A DNA stretch of 64,000 bases from NCBI GenBank assembly GCA_016191845.1, contig JACPVF010000007.1:186001-250000 (forward strand), written 5' to 3'. The notes below the pieces were generated by a model. It worked only from the letters and a program-made list of their open reading frames with translations. It was not told the DNA's origin and searched no databases. This document shows positions 17,488 through 27,321 of this stretch, one piece after another (positions within the stretch are counted from its first letter, which is position 1; each line of letters starts with the position of its first letter). A program made the position numbers and the translations under genes. This DNA comes from Chloroflexota bacterium (GTDB taxonomy: Bacteria > Chloroflexota > Anaerolineae > Anaerolineales > Villigracilaceae).

Positions 17488-20478
17488 TTAGCCATTTAAA
17501 GATTGATTAATTTGAGAATATCTATCAAGCACCTGAGTTAATATTTCAGTGAAATAATCTGCCCATTCTTCCTGTGAGTCAGATATAAGGTCATCTTTGT
17601 TTTCAATAGCCCAAGACAAGAATTGCCTAAAACTGGTAGGTTGTATTTCATTGTCTTCAACATAATGATTCAATAAAAACTCAGCAAAATCTCTGTCGTC
17701 AATGCCAAGTGACGTAATCCAAGCTAATTCTTTTGAGTCAACACCATATCTTAGATACTTTGGCAACCAAACAAACCAATCAGGCATTTCGTAAGTTTCA
17801 TCTTCGTTTTCCGATTCCAACAGCCGGGCCATGCCGTTAATCACCCACGGCAATCTATAGCAAAGAACATCTTCAACAAAGTGGACTGCATCATCAAGCT
17901 CGTCTTTATCACTTTCTAAATAAACAGTTTGATAATTGCCTGACCTCATCCATACTAAGCCTAATCTACTTACATTGTTTCTATTTACGTCTGCCAATTC
18001 GCTGGTCTGACAAGCAATATCAACTAAAGAAGAAAAGACATCATTGCTAAGTTCTTCATTGTTTTCTAAAATAGTTTTAATTTGATCAGCAGCTTGAGAC
18101 AAAGCTATTGAGCTATCAATATTCAACCCAGTCTTTGCAAATCTTTTTTTCAAAGTTGGGTCTGGAACTAAATTAGAGACTACTCCTCTTCTAATTTGAA
18201 GAAGAGAATTAATACCCTCTTGAATTTCAGCGGAATTTCCCAATTCCGGGTTACTAGCTTGAAAGACACAATATAGATTTTGAATTATATTCTCAACACC
18301 TCCCCCATCGTTGCCGTTCTCAACATCAGTAATTTCTTCTGCCATCAATTCTAGCAACTGCGTGTCGATAGACTTAATGACCTCACCCCAATTATCATCT
18401 TGCATAAATGTCTCAATGGTTTCTTGTGAAATTGACGGATAAGTTTCCAATATAACCCTAACAAGTTCGAATATCTTGCTGTTTACGCTTTCAATTCTTC
18501 TTTCGATAAAATCCTGCAACACATTATTTCTTAGTCTGCCTGTTTGCAAGACGACTACTTCTCCAAGAGTTTCTCTTGATGCTCTGCCGGCTCGACCTGC
18601 CAAATTCCAAAAGTCTCGGACGCTAGTTTCTGACCTCGGAAGAGAATGAACAATTAATGTCTTGGCAGGAAAATTCACGCCTTGAGCTATAGTGTTGGTT
18701 GCTATCAGCACTTTAATAATTTGTTTTCTGAAAGCATCCTCAATAACAGTTCTAAAAGATTGGGGGATCTTTCCGTGATGAACAGCAAACCCCCTTTTTA
18801 GAGATTTCACCAATATAGAATCTGACCCTATTCTTTTCTCGAAATATTCAGCTATTTCGCTTAGTTTTTCTTGGTTACTGTTGCTTATCCAATCACTCTC
18901 AATCGGTCGCTCCAAATCCATCCTCTCGATAATCTTCTTAGCAATAGAAACCGCCCAGTCAGGTCTCTGTGCATAGATAATAACCTGACCGAGTTTGGAA
19001 TACTGAAAAGCCAAGGAGGCAGAAATACTGCCATTGTCACCATATACAGGAAACCGATGGAGTCGATTTCGTCCCGTTTTAGGATTTATTTCTCGCCATT
19101 CTTCTTGTGTAAACAGTCTTGGAATAAAAAAGTCCTCCATTAATGGTTGACCTTTTTCGAATTCATATGTAAGTCTAGGTGACGAAGCTGCTGACAACCA
19201 ATTTACAACTCCAATACGCATCGACGTCGGTTGCCAATCTGTCTGAGCCAGTCTTTCAGGTGTGCCAATAAGCCACCCTGCAAGTTCATTAGAATTCGGC
19301 AAAACGGCTGAAAGAAAAACCACTCTAGTATTTTCTCTCAACTGGGAACGAATATGAGCTAACTGGAATTCGTAAGAGACACCCCTATTAATACTATCGA
19401 CCAAATGTCCTTCATCCAACACAATAGTTTGATAATCGGTAATTTTTCCACCTGAGAGCTTCAGTATCGCAGATATTTTTTCTGGTGTTGCGATAGTCAG
19501 CCTAGCCTTTTCTGCCAATTCAACTTCGATTTCATTAGCATCGCCTCCCCCGTACAATGAAACGGTTGAAATCCCCAAACCAGAAAATACAGGGCTAATG
19601 TCATGGTCAACTTCACTAACTAGAGCTCTAAATGGTGCAAGATATAAACATTTTCTGCTTTCATCAGTAAATAAGTCATTTACAAATGCAAGCTCTGTCA
19701 TTTTGGTTTTTCCAGAGCTCGTTGGGGTTGAAATCACTAATGATGATTCTCCGTCAATCAAACCTCTGGAAATAGCCAACCTTTGAGAAATCCATAAATC
19801 AATGATTGGTCTATTTAGCCTCTCTAACACCCTCATATATTCTACAAAGTTCTCTGCAGGAGCAGAATGTGAGTTTTGGATTGATGACCAGAATGAAATT
19901 CTATTGAGCCTTTGAACTATAAGACCCAATAAACGTGCAAGCACAAACTCATCAGCAATTCGCTCATCGAGACTTTCGTCTTCGATAATTTTAGTAATTG
20001 TAATGGCTCTCTCGATAGCTGCTTGTGAACCAGTTCTAATGTAAACACCTAGGTTTTCACCCAACTCGCCCAAATTAGAAATAGCATCAATATCCCTTGC
20101 GAATATTGAGAGTAGAACCTGTCCTGTTAGCGAGAACTCATCCCTACGTGGTGATAACAACTTTGCTACAACTAAAGAATTAGCTGTGTATCCCGCTAGC
20201 CAATAAACCGATGCACTAACAAGTACTGCAAAGCCTTGATTTACTCCAATCATGGGAGTTGAAACAAATTCTTCGAAAACTTGAGCAACTCGGGCAAGTT
20301 CAACATTGTTTTCAATAAATTCTGAGCTACTTAATTGGTCTAATGATTGGTGTAATGCTTGAATATAAATGTGATCTGGATTGAAATTAAAGTTAATATT
20401 TGCATCTTCAAGACGATCAAACCTCTTGAGGATGCCATATGCTAAGAACTGACGGGCTTCATTAGAAAAGCTACTCAT
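17488..20478 (-). CDS. hamB: HamB-type helicase (Hachiman defence system)
   Basis: The 996-residue protein has an SF2 helicase core from about residue 240. It shows Walker A TSSGKT (about 253-258), the DEGH box (about 352), SAVLP, the HHGKIP motif and the arginine-rich NLAGRAGRA motif VI. An AT-rich gene in a GC-rich neighbourhood, suggesting horizontal gain. In Hachiman, HamB is a helicase that forms a complex with the HamA nuclease and unleashes it on altered DNA. The start codon ATG 20478 overlaps the end of hamA (8 bases shared), so translation is coupled. Confidence 0.93.
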   Translation of the reverse strand: MSSFSNEARQFLAYGILKRFDRLEDANINFNFNPDHIYIQALHQSLDQLSSSEFIENNVELARVAQVFEEFVSTPMIGVNQGFAVLVSASVYWLAGYTANSLVVAKLLSPRRDEFSLTGQVLLSIFARDIDAISNLGELGENLGVYIRTGSQAAIERAITITKIIEDESLDERIADEFVLARLLGLIVQRLNRISFWSSIQNSHSAPAENFVEYMRVLERLNRPIIDLWISQRLAISRGLIDGESSLVISTPTSSGKTKMTELAFVNDLFTDESRKCLYLAPFRALVSEVDHDISPVFSGLGISTVSLYGGGDANEIEVELAEKARLTIATPEKISAILKLSGGKITDYQTIVLDEGHLVDSINRGVSYEFQLAHIRSQLRENTRVVFLSAVLPNSNELAGWLIGTPERLAQTDWQPTSMRIGVVNWLSAASSPRLTYEFEKGQPLMEDFFIPRLFTQEEWREINPKTGRNRLHRFPVYGDNGSISASLAFQYSKLGQVIIYAQRPDWAVSIAKKIIERMDLERPIESDWISNSNQEKLSEIAEYFEKRIGSDSILVKSLKRGFAVHHGKIPQSFRTVIEDAFRKQIIKVLIATNTIAQGVNFPAKTLIVHSLPRSETSVRDFWNLAGRAGRASRETLGEVVVLQTGRLRNNVLQDFIERRIESVNSKIFELVRVILETYPSISQETIETFMQDDNWGEVIKSIDTQLLELMAEEITDVENGNDGGGVENIIQNLYCVFQASNPELGNSAEIQEGINSLLQIRRGVVSNLVPDPTLKKRFAKTGLNIDSSIALSQAADQIKTILENNEELSNDVFSSLVDIACQTSELADVNRNNVSRLGLVWMRSGNYQTVYLESDKDELDDAVHFVEDVLCYRLPWVINGMARLLESENEDETYEMPDWFVWLPKYLRYGVDSKELAWITSLGIDDRDFAEFLLNHYVEDNEIQPTSFRQFLSWAIENKDDLISDSQEEWADYFTEILTQVLDRYSQINQSLNG

Positions 20479-21265
20479 GCTCTGCTACCGTAACTCCATA
20501 AAAATCATCAATCCATTTTGATAAATCAGAAAAATTTATTACGACAACAAGAAGCTCATCTGATAAGTCGTGTTTCTCAGGGAGAACCTGCAAATATTCG
20601 TCTTTCCAATTTTGTGCGTTATGAACGACGCAAGCGATCAATCGTTTTTTATAGGGGTTATCATAAGGGGAAGAAAACCGCGCGAATTTATCCGCCTCTT
20701 CTTCTTTACCATCCCTTAGCAAAGAATGTTGAAGCAAATATAACGAGTTGGCTAATCTGGTTGTGTTGTCTTTCAAAACGCCTTCATAAGCTTTTTTTAC
20801 AACTTCATCGTCCCCGCCCTTTTCTCTTGTTTTGACCTCGCTGAACACTAATACATCAGCTTCGCTTGGTTCGTCTCCTGCAATTACATACCCCACTAAA
20901 TCTGTTCCCCTGACGGTGTCATTCTTAATTGAACGATTTCTCCATCTTTCTGTTGGAATTACAGGTTTGTCTTTCCATTCTTGTAAAACGCTTCTACAAA
21001 AAATCTCACCGAAATCACCACTCTGTAAATGCGCTTTATCAGGCAAGATTTCTTTCAGTAAATCTTCCTCGGTTCGATTATTCATTTTTGCGAGACTTGT
21101 CAGATGGTCTTTGTCAATATAACAAGAAATAAAAACATCCTTATGTTCACTTGCAATAGCAGAAAAGACTTCAGATGGAATGCTGCCAACCCAAATCTCC
21201 CCATTCGCAAGCTTTCCAGTTGAGTGGTTACACTGCAATGAAACTTTATCTGCTAAGTATCCCAT
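20471..21265 (-). CDS. hamA: HamA-type effector nuclease (DUF1837, Hachiman defence system)
   Basis: The 264-residue protein has the DUF1837 layout, with a nuclease-like core: GTDLVGY and then EADVLVFSEVKTR (about 120-145). The Asp and the E-x-K pair fit the PD-(D/E)XK fold. Its position directly before a helicase gene, with the genes overlapping, is the diagnostic context. HamA degrades DNA when HamB releases it. A -10-like TATAGT on the minus strand (21297-21292) is the likely promoter; the Shine-Dalgarno is weak. Confidence 0.9.
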   Translation of the reverse strand: MGYLADKVSLQCNHSTGKLANGEIWVGSIPSEVFSAIASEHKDVFISCYIDKDHLTSLAKMNNRTEEDLLKEILPDKAHLQSGDFGEIFCRSVLQEWKDKPVIPTERWRNRSIKNDTVRGTDLVGYVIAGDEPSEADVLVFSEVKTREKGGDDEVVKKAYEGVLKDNTTRLANSLYLLQHSLLRDGKEEEADKFARFSSPYDNPYKKRLIACVVHNAQNWKDEYLQVLPEKHDLSDELLVVVINFSDLSKWIDDFYGVTVAEHE

Positions 21266-21390
21266 TGCTAGATAGGATTTTACTTTACTTCACTATAAGA
21301 AATGGAATTTCTTAAAAACCCAATTCCTTCCCCGCCTTCAGCGGGACAGGCAAATTCTTCTCCTGAGTGCGTTTGGCCCCGCCATCCATA

Positions 21391-21708
21391 TCACTTCGCA
21401 CTATATTTTGCCCGTCTCTCGGCGGTTTGGCGCGTCTTTTTCTCAGGAATGAGATCAATCAATGAACGCAAAGCGCGGTTCACGCTCTCCGAATCTGGAA
21501 AATATACTCTCACGTCCGGGTCGAGAATTACCGCGCTTTCTTTTGGAACGAAATGCTGGACAGTGACCGTCCCATCCTCATGCAAGACGCGCACAGAATA
21601 GCCCTTCTGCATGGCTTTGGCGTATTTTCCCCGCACAGCCTTTTTGCCATCGAGGTCATATTCGGGCAACATATCGTCGGTTTGGGAGTGGTTAGTCACC
21701 TTTTTCAT
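21391..21708 (-). CDS. small protein resembling antitoxin-type conserved proteins
   Basis: The 105-residue protein is a conserved small family I recognise only by motif: LPEYD near the start, VRGKYAKA, DPDVRVYFPDSESVNRAL near residue 70-87. Such proteins are often found near toxin or defence genes, which is inference. Ten bases separate its start from the herA stop, so it is likely the tail of the HerA operon. It sits between herA and the Hachiman locus. Function is not claimed. Confidence 0.65.
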   Translation of the reverse strand: MKKVTNHSQTDDMLPEYDLDGKKAVRGKYAKAMQKGYSVRVLHEDGTVTVQHFVPKESAVILDPDVRVYFPDSESVNRALRSLIDLIPEKKTRQTAERRAKYSAK

Positions 21709-21718
21709 ACTGATAAAT

Positions 21719-23428
21719 CTAATATCCCAACTCCTTCAAATTCTGTTCTTTGCTCCGTTTTTCCTTCCCTCCGAGCAATTCCTTCCAGAAGGTCTCGTCG
21801 TAGCGGCGGGAACGCACGGGCAAGGGCATGGGCACGCCCCAGCCAAGCAGCAACACTTCCTCTTTGGGTTGCAGGCGCGCCAGCATGCCGCGCAGCGCGT
21901 CCCTGCCCGCCAAGCCCGAGAGCACGGCGTGGATGTCGTCCTCGTCTCCCAGCCAGCCCGAGATACGCGTCCCCAACTGTGACATGACCTCGTCGTAGAT
22001 CTGCGACGGACGCTGGTCCACGATCAGCAGGGTCACGTAATATTTGCGCAGTTCGCGCGCGATGGTGGCAAAGGTGGTCTGCGCGGCCATCTCGCGGTTG
22101 AGCAGCTTGTGCGCCTCCTCCACCACGATCACCAGCGGACGGGGTTCTGCCTTTCCATGCGTGCGGAACTCGTTGGTCTTGTGCTCCCAGGCATTGCGGA
22201 TCTTGCGCGTCAGCAGGTTCGAGACCAGCAGATAATCGAGGTCGCTTTCGTGCTCGCCGAACGACAGCACCACGTGTTGTCCATTCTCGAGCGACCCGAT
22301 GATCTCACGCACACTGTCCGAGGCGGGAGTCTCCACGATGTACGGGCTGCCGAACAGACGTCGCAGCTTGTCGTGCAGGGCCTCGGCCGCCATCACGTTC
22401 ACGCCGGTCTCATTGGCCCAGGCCGCCACACTCTCGGGATGCGGCACCTTCTTGGTCTTGCCCTTCTCGTCGGTGATCTCCACTTCCTCGCGGTTCATAC
22501 TCTTGAAGCGCAGGAACCAGTCATTGCGGAACGAGCCGTACAGCGCGTTCAAGGTGGTGGGCGTGGTGTCCTTCAGGTTCAACTCGCGGCTGAGGGTTTC
22601 GATGTCCGCGGTGGAGACGTCGCTCATGGCGATCTCCAGGTTGAAATCGGGGACCTGTCCACGGATGGTGGATCCCGCTCCCAGCCCGACCACCCGCACC
22701 TTCGACTTGAACCTGCTCTTCAGTCCCGTCACGGGCTGTTTCGTGTCTGAGGCCACATCGTCAAAGCCGTACTCGTTGTGCATGTCCAGCACCAGCACCG
22801 AGGCCTTGTTATAGTGCATCAGCCCCGCCAGCACCAGGCGCGTGAGGAAGGATTTGCCCGTGCCCGTGGCGCCGAACACGCCCGAGGAACGCTGCACGAA
22901 CTTGTCCAGGTCGATGCACACGGGATGATTCTGCTCGCGCGTGTACCCGATGACGAAGTTACCCCCCTTGCCCACCGCGCCGAAGATCTCAGCGATGTCG
23001 GCCTGGTCCGCGAGGAAGACCTGCGCGTGATGCGGCGGCACGTTCTTGACAGGCAGAATGCGCGGCGCGTCCTTCAGCCCCGCGTCGATCATGCCGCGCC
23101 ACTGGAGGTACTCAGGCGTGCCCTCGTCGGGTCCCGTTTCGAGCATCAGATTGGGCAGCACTTCGAGGTTGGCGTACAGCGTCTGTCCGTGCAGGGCGCG
23201 CGAGATGTGCGCAGGGAAACGTCCCTCCATTTGCTCATCCGCGAAACGCGGGTCCGTGGCCCCGAGCTGGATGTCGGTCACGATACCGTAATAGTTCCAT
23301 GCTCCGCTCTGGATGACAACGAACGCGCCCTCCTGGATATCCTGCGGCGAGACAGTCAGCCGCACGCGGAAGTTTTCCTTCAGCCCGCCGCCGACGAGAT
23401 AACCGATCTGCTTGCGTTGAATTTGCAT
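21719..23428 (-). CDS. herA: HerA-like ATPase
   Basis: The 569-residue protein begins with a HAS-barrel-type beta domain (about 1-130). The ATPase core follows: Walker A GATGTGKS (about 190), Walker B LVIVVEEAHKL (about 440), an arginine-finger region and a final VLLLGWGVP strand. HerA hexamers move DNA and work with NurA in end resection. NurA is 2.6 kb upstream on the same strand. Base composition matches the GC-rich genome, unlike the Hachiman genes. Confidence 0.9.
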   Translation of the reverse strand: MQIQRKQIGYLVGGGLKENFRVRLTVSPQDIQEGAFVVIQSGAWNYYGIVTDIQLGATDPRFADEQMEGRFPAHISRALHGQTLYANLEVLPNLMLETGPDEGTPEYLQWRGMIDAGLKDAPRILPVKNVPPHHAQVFLADQADIAEIFGAVGKGGNFVIGYTREQNHPVCIDLDKFVQRSSGVFGATGTGKSFLTRLVLAGLMHYNKASVLVLDMHNEYGFDDVASDTKQPVTGLKSRFKSKVRVVGLGAGSTIRGQVPDFNLEIAMSDVSTADIETLSRELNLKDTTPTTLNALYGSFRNDWFLRFKSMNREEVEITDEKGKTKKVPHPESVAAWANETGVNVMAAEALHDKLRRLFGSPYIVETPASDSVREIIGSLENGQHVVLSFGEHESDLDYLLVSNLLTRKIRNAWEHKTNEFRTHGKAEPRPLVIVVEEAHKLLNREMAAQTTFATIARELRKYYVTLLIVDQRPSQIYDEVMSQLGTRISGWLGDEDDIHAVLSGLAGRDALRGMLARLQPKEEVLLLGWGVPMPLPVRSRRYDETFWKELLGGKEKRSKEQNLKELGY

Positions 23429-23461
23429 GAGAACCTCTTTTTAACCACGAAGGATTAACTG

Positions 23462-23576
23462 ATGTCGTTGCGAGGAGCCACGATCGTGGCGACGAAGCAA
23501 CCTTGAAATGTCCTGCCTGCTTTTCACTTGCGAGGTTGCCGCGCCGCCGAAAAGCATCGGCGGCTCGCAACGACAT
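23462..23576. repeat. 115-bp inverted-end repeat of the ATGTCGTTGCGAG family
   Basis: The ends are ATGTCGTTGCGAG and CTCGCAACGACAT. It contains a palindrome GCCACGATCGTGGC and the inner GACGAAGCAACC. It lies between the glycosyltransferase gene and herA. Confidence 0.9.
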
Positions 23577-23581
23577 TCCCA

Positions 23582-25009
23582 TCAAGCATTGGGCTCGAAT
23601 TCCTTTGTGACACTTTGTGGTAAGAAATTCATAGCGGTAACAGCAGTCAATATCATCATCAGCGCGGGCAGGGAATTCTCCAACGCTACAGGCCGTGCGT
23701 TGGACGGGAACAGGGTCACGGCAAAGGCGAAGGAGGCGGACAGGAGCAGGGCAATGGCCAACAGACGAGTCCACGGCTTTTCGGGAAGATGCAGGCCTGA
23801 GGTCCACAACATGAAAGGCATGGCCAGCAGCGGCAGGTTGTAGTCATGGCTGATGGTCGGCAGGATCAGCCCGCCGATCAGGCTGACCATCAACAGGGTC
23901 GCATCCACGCCACGCACATTGCGCTTCCAGGCCAGGAACAGGGTCACGGCAAAGCACAGCAGGAAATATACGGTCAGCCCCATGCGCAGCGCGTCCGCAT
24001 GGGCGGCAACCCAATCGTTGGTCAGCGCCAGGTTGTGAACGAAGACCGTGATCGAATGGTTGTAGCGCACTTCGAGATTGCCCATGCTGCCCAACATGCG
24101 CGTGACGAACAATTGAAAATAGGAAAAGCCCAACAGGAACAAGAGCAGGAAGTTCGCCACCCCGAGCGCGGCAAAGCGCTTGAAATTGACCTTCCAATCA
24201 TGCCAGTCGTCCACGAACAGGAAGACGAAGATGGCGGGAAAGACCTTGAGCTGCACCGAGACGCAAAACAAAATGTAAGCGAAGATGCGGTAGGCGGGAT
24301 GCTTATGGAAGATGTACACCGCCGCCATACTGAGCAGCATGGCCAGCGTATAGAACTGCCCCGTTTCAAGCTCGAATTGCAGTCCGTACGAAAAGACCGA
24401 GACCGCAAAGATAAAAAGCACCAGCAGTCTGTTCTCCTTTTTGGTGAACAGCGACGGCAGTCCCAGGTTGAGCAGCAAAAAACTGACCAGCGTTACAACC
24501 GTCGAGACATAATAGTTGTACGGAAAGCGCAGCAGCAGCAACGGTGTGAACAGCAGCGTGGTCAGCGGCGGGAAGAGATACTTGGGCGTCTGGTCGCCCG
24601 TGTACCAGTGGCCGATGTGCTCGAGGATCAGGCGCGTGTCGAAGCCGATCTTCTCGCGTTCACGGATGTAATCGGTGAAGTAGTGGAACCTCAGGTCCGC
24701 GTTGTAGATGGCGGGCGCGATGAAGCACAGCAGGTATGCGATGAGGAACCCGACAATGACCCACGTGAGCACAGGCTGATTCCCCACCCAGGCCGCTGCG
24801 CCTCTCCAGGATGGAAGCGCCCCTCCCCCCTGCTGCTGGATCCTCCACCCCAGCCCGATCAGCGTCAGGATGACTCCCGCCTCCGCGCCGAGAATCTGCA
24901 CCGCAGGAATCCCGCCATGGTCGCCCAGGCCGATAAAATCGGCCAGCAGCGACACGGCAGCGATCAGAGTGCCAGCAACGATAAGCATGAGGGAAAGTTT
25001 TTGTTTCAA
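23582..25009 (-). CDS. GT87-type membrane mannosyltransferase-like protein (DUF2029)
   Basis: The 475-residue product has about ten transmembrane helices and the GT87 pattern: an early extracellular loop with DLRFHYF, a conserved HxxxxDQTPKY motif after it, and a run of hydrophobic helices to the C-terminus. GT87 enzymes add mannose from polyprenol-phosphate mannose to glycans or lipids. The loop with DxxxxH suits a GT-C catalytic site. The gene separates the HerA and NurA loci. Confidence 0.8.
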   Translation of the reverse strand: MKQKLSLMLIVAGTLIAAVSLLADFIGLGDHGGIPAVQILGAEAGVILTLIGLGWRIQQQGGGALPSWRGAAAWVGNQPVLTWVIVGFLIAYLLCFIAPAIYNADLRFHYFTDYIREREKIGFDTRLILEHIGHWYTGDQTPKYLFPPLTTLLFTPLLLLRFPYNYYVSTVVTLVSFLLLNLGLPSLFTKKENRLLVLFIFAVSVFSYGLQFELETGQFYTLAMLLSMAAVYIFHKHPAYRIFAYILFCVSVQLKVFPAIFVFLFVDDWHDWKVNFKRFAALGVANFLLLFLLGFSYFQLFVTRMLGSMGNLEVRYNHSITVFVHNLALTNDWVAAHADALRMGLTVYFLLCFAVTLFLAWKRNVRGVDATLLMVSLIGGLILPTISHDYNLPLLAMPFMLWTSGLHLPEKPWTRLLAIALLLSASFAFAVTLFPSNARPVALENSLPALMMILTAVTAMNFLPQSVTKEFEPNA

Positions 25010-25042
25010 ACAATCTCCAAACTATTCGTCCTTCGACTGCGC

Positions 25043-25642
25043 TCAGGACGGACTGATTTCGCTCAATGCACCCAGCACGCTCATCAAGGTGGGATAGTCA
25101 TCGCGCAGCAGGGAGATCAACTCCTGCGTGGCGGCCTCGTTCCACTTCGGGTCGCCGACCTGGTCATGGACCTGCTTGAGATGCGCGGCCAGCAATTCGC
25201 CGACGGGCAGGTCCGCTCCGCGCAGGATGTGGCGGAAGTAGCCGAAGCGTCCCGCCGTGACGAAGCGTCTGACCTCCCCGGCCTCGCAGGCGTAGATCAC
25301 GTCCAGGCTGAGCGGCGGACGCGGCGGCAGCAGGTGGACGATGCGCCCGTCCTGTTCATAGCCGATTGACAGCACCGACATCTCGACGGGCACGATGCGG
25401 CGCTCACGGTTATCGCGCAGCACCTCTTCGCTGACGTTGTCGGCGGTGACCAACTGGCGCACCAGCCCATCGTCGTCGATGTGGATGTCGTGGATCAGGC
25501 CATAGACCTGGTAGCCGTCACCGAGCGGCGCGCGCACCAGCGAGCCAAAAGCGGGTGCGGTCCACTGCGAGACGCGACAACCTGCGATGAAGCCCGTCGT
25601 GCCTGCACGCAAGAGTCGTCCGATTTCGATGGGTTGGGTCAT
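25043..25642 (-). CDS. HAS-barrel-like protein associated with HerA/NurA
   Basis: The 199-residue protein has an N-terminal beta-barrel pattern (FGSLVRAPLGDGYQVYGLIHDI, key residues G-x-V...V-x-G-x-I, about 33-54) like the HAS-barrel found at the start of HerA. The C-terminal half is helical. It is not a catalytic enzyme by sight. Position between nurA and herA suggests an accessory of that system. ATG 25642 is used; a longer frame from 25672 is possible. Confidence 0.6.
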   Translation of the reverse strand: MTQPIEIGRLLRAGTTGFIAGCRVSQWTAPAFGSLVRAPLGDGYQVYGLIHDIHIDDDGLVRQLVTADNVSEEVLRDNRERRIVPVEMSVLSIGYEQDGRIVHLLPPRPPLSLDVIYACEAGEVRRFVTAGRFGYFRHILRGADLPVGELLAAHLKQVHDQVGDPKWNEAATQELISLLRDDYPTLMSVLGALSEISPS

Positions 25643-25702
25643 AAAGTCCGTCCTTGAAATATCTTTACACAATGTGGGCGAGGAAACCCCACCCCTGCTC
25701 TG

Positions 25703-25918
25703 TCACGATAAACTTTGAAAGAAGGCATAGATGGCCAGGATCCCCATCAGGATCGAGACCACGCCGCCGATGGTGGTCATCGTGTCCCAGGTCTCGGTGC
25801 GTTCGGAGGCCAGGCCCTCCATCTGATTCTGCCATACGGTCAGGTCCCAGACCATGTCCTTGGCAAAGATGCCGAGCAATCCAATAACAATAAGAAAGAT
25901 ACTACCAGCGCACAACAT
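25703..25918 (-). CDS. small two-helix membrane protein
   Basis: A 71-residue protein with two transmembrane helices (about 1-19 and 47-68), from ATG 25918 (ribosome site GGAA nine bases before). The open frame extends further upstream but would overlap nurA. Function unknown. Confidence 0.55.
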   Translation of the reverse strand: MLCAGSIFLIVIGLLGIFAKDMVWDLTVWQNQMEGLASERTETWDTMTTIGGVVSILMGILAIYAFFQSLS

Positions 25919-26006
25919 TAATGATGTTCCATTCTGCCTTTGAATTTGCGGTTCGATTTGGTCCGCAGACGGCAGGAAGCTAACGATAAAACGAACTGAT
26001 TTGTTC

Positions 26007-27197
26007 CTAGTGCGCGAACTTGTTTCTGCCCTGCAAGTCCTTTGCAGACTGTTTGTACGAACCCTCATCGAGCTCTTCATTATTGCGGCGGATTTCCAAC
26101 GAGAGCATCTGCTCGATCTGCTGTTTCTCTTCCTGCTTGACTACGGCCGTTTCATGCGCGCGATGCAGCAGATAGGGATACGGTCGGCTGCCCATCATGC
26201 GGCATTGCTCCACCAACACGCCGTGCAGCAGATCCAGGCTGGCGGGATCGTCCACCACCCACTTGGGGATCTCGACACGCACAGGCCAGGGATGTCCATC
26301 CGTGCCGACGTTAAGATAGAAGAAATGCAATTCGAGCGGACCCTTGTAATTCTTCTCCGCACTGGACTGGATCTTGAAGACCGCCGAGCGATGACCGGGC
26401 GCCAGCAGCGGCTGGGACCGTTCACCATACAACCAGCGGTCGCTGACACCGCGCAGCGGATGGAACTCGCGAATCTTCTGAATCTGCCCGGCGTCGGCCA
26501 GGACGATCTCAAGCAGCCGCCCGACCAGGTCAGCAGAGGGCTTGTCCACGTAGCCCGCGGTGATGACTCCGCGCGATTGCAGGCGCGAGAGAGAGGTCTT
26601 GTATTTTTCCAGAAATTCGGAATAGGCGCGGGCATCCTCGCCTTGCGCGCCCCACAACTCGATAGGTCCATCGGTGAAGGTGACCACCTCGCCCGTCAAT
26701 CCCTGCGAGAGTTCGTCGAGGGCCGAACGTTCCTTCAGGTCGCGCCGCAAGGCCACCATGCCATCGGACATGGGGATGCCGTTGGGCAGCAGGTCGTCAC
26801 CATAGAGCAGTTCGCTCTCGGTGAAGATCTCGGGGGCGGTGCCCGAGTTCAACTTCAAGGTGATCGCGCCGACGTTGATCAGCCCGAACTGCACCGCGGC
26901 ATGACGGTCGGGGTTGATCTGCGAGCCGTCGGCGGCGATGAGCGTGGCTTCTTTAACGGAGGCAGGCGGGGGTCCAAAGAAATCGAGCGGCTCGTTCAAC
27001 GGGAGCGCGCAGCGGATGTTGGGATCGGCCGCTTTGGCGGAATCCACTTTGTTCCGCAACGCGTCCAACTGGGATGCGTAGGCGGCCAGCAACTCGCGCG
27101 CCTGGGTCTGCCGTTCCTCCTTGCGCTTCTGGCGGTCCTTTGCGCCCTGACCGATGACCTTAATCTGGGTGTATATTTGCTGATAGTCGATGGGCAT
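26007..27197 (-). CDS. nurA: NurA-type nuclease
   Basis: The 396-residue product begins with a coiled-coil region (about 1-60), then the NurA fold. The metal motif LIAADGSQINPDRHA (about 90-104) carries the catalytic Asp. A second block (TFTDGPIELW, about 185) holds another Asp, and the C-terminal block includes GYVDKP (about 230) and HAHE-type residues. NurA is the 5'-3' exonuclease partner of HerA in DNA end processing. Start ATG 27197 is preferred over 27236 as the family N-terminus. Confidence 0.85.
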   Translation of the reverse strand: MPIDYQQIYTQIKVIGQGAKDRQKRKEERQTQARELLAAYASQLDALRNKVDSAKAADPNIRCALPLNEPLDFFGPPPASVKEATLIAADGSQINPDRHAAVQFGLINVGAITLKLNSGTAPEIFTESELLYGDDLLPNGIPMSDGMVALRRDLKERSALDELSQGLTGEVVTFTDGPIELWGAQGEDARAYSEFLEKYKTSLSRLQSRGVITAGYVDKPSADLVGRLLEIVLADAGQIQKIREFHPLRGVSDRWLYGERSQPLLAPGHRSAVFKIQSSAEKNYKGPLELHFFYLNVGTDGHPWPVRVEIPKWVVDDPASLDLLHGVLVEQCRMMGSRPYPYLLHRAHETAVVKQEEKQQIEQMLSLEIRRNNEELDEGSYKQSAKDLQGRNKFAH

Positions 27198-27321
27198 GGC
27201 TGCCTTTAGAACATTTGTACAAAATTTTACCGACAAACAGGGGAAAATACAAGCAACCGGATCGGGAACTTTTTAAAGGCCACGTCGTCTTGATTGCATG
27301 AAACAAACAAAGGAGTTCACC

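Noticed and set aside
18871-19143. Small open frames on the + strand inside hamB
   Set aside because: They are antisense to the helicase motifs and have no ribosome site or domain.
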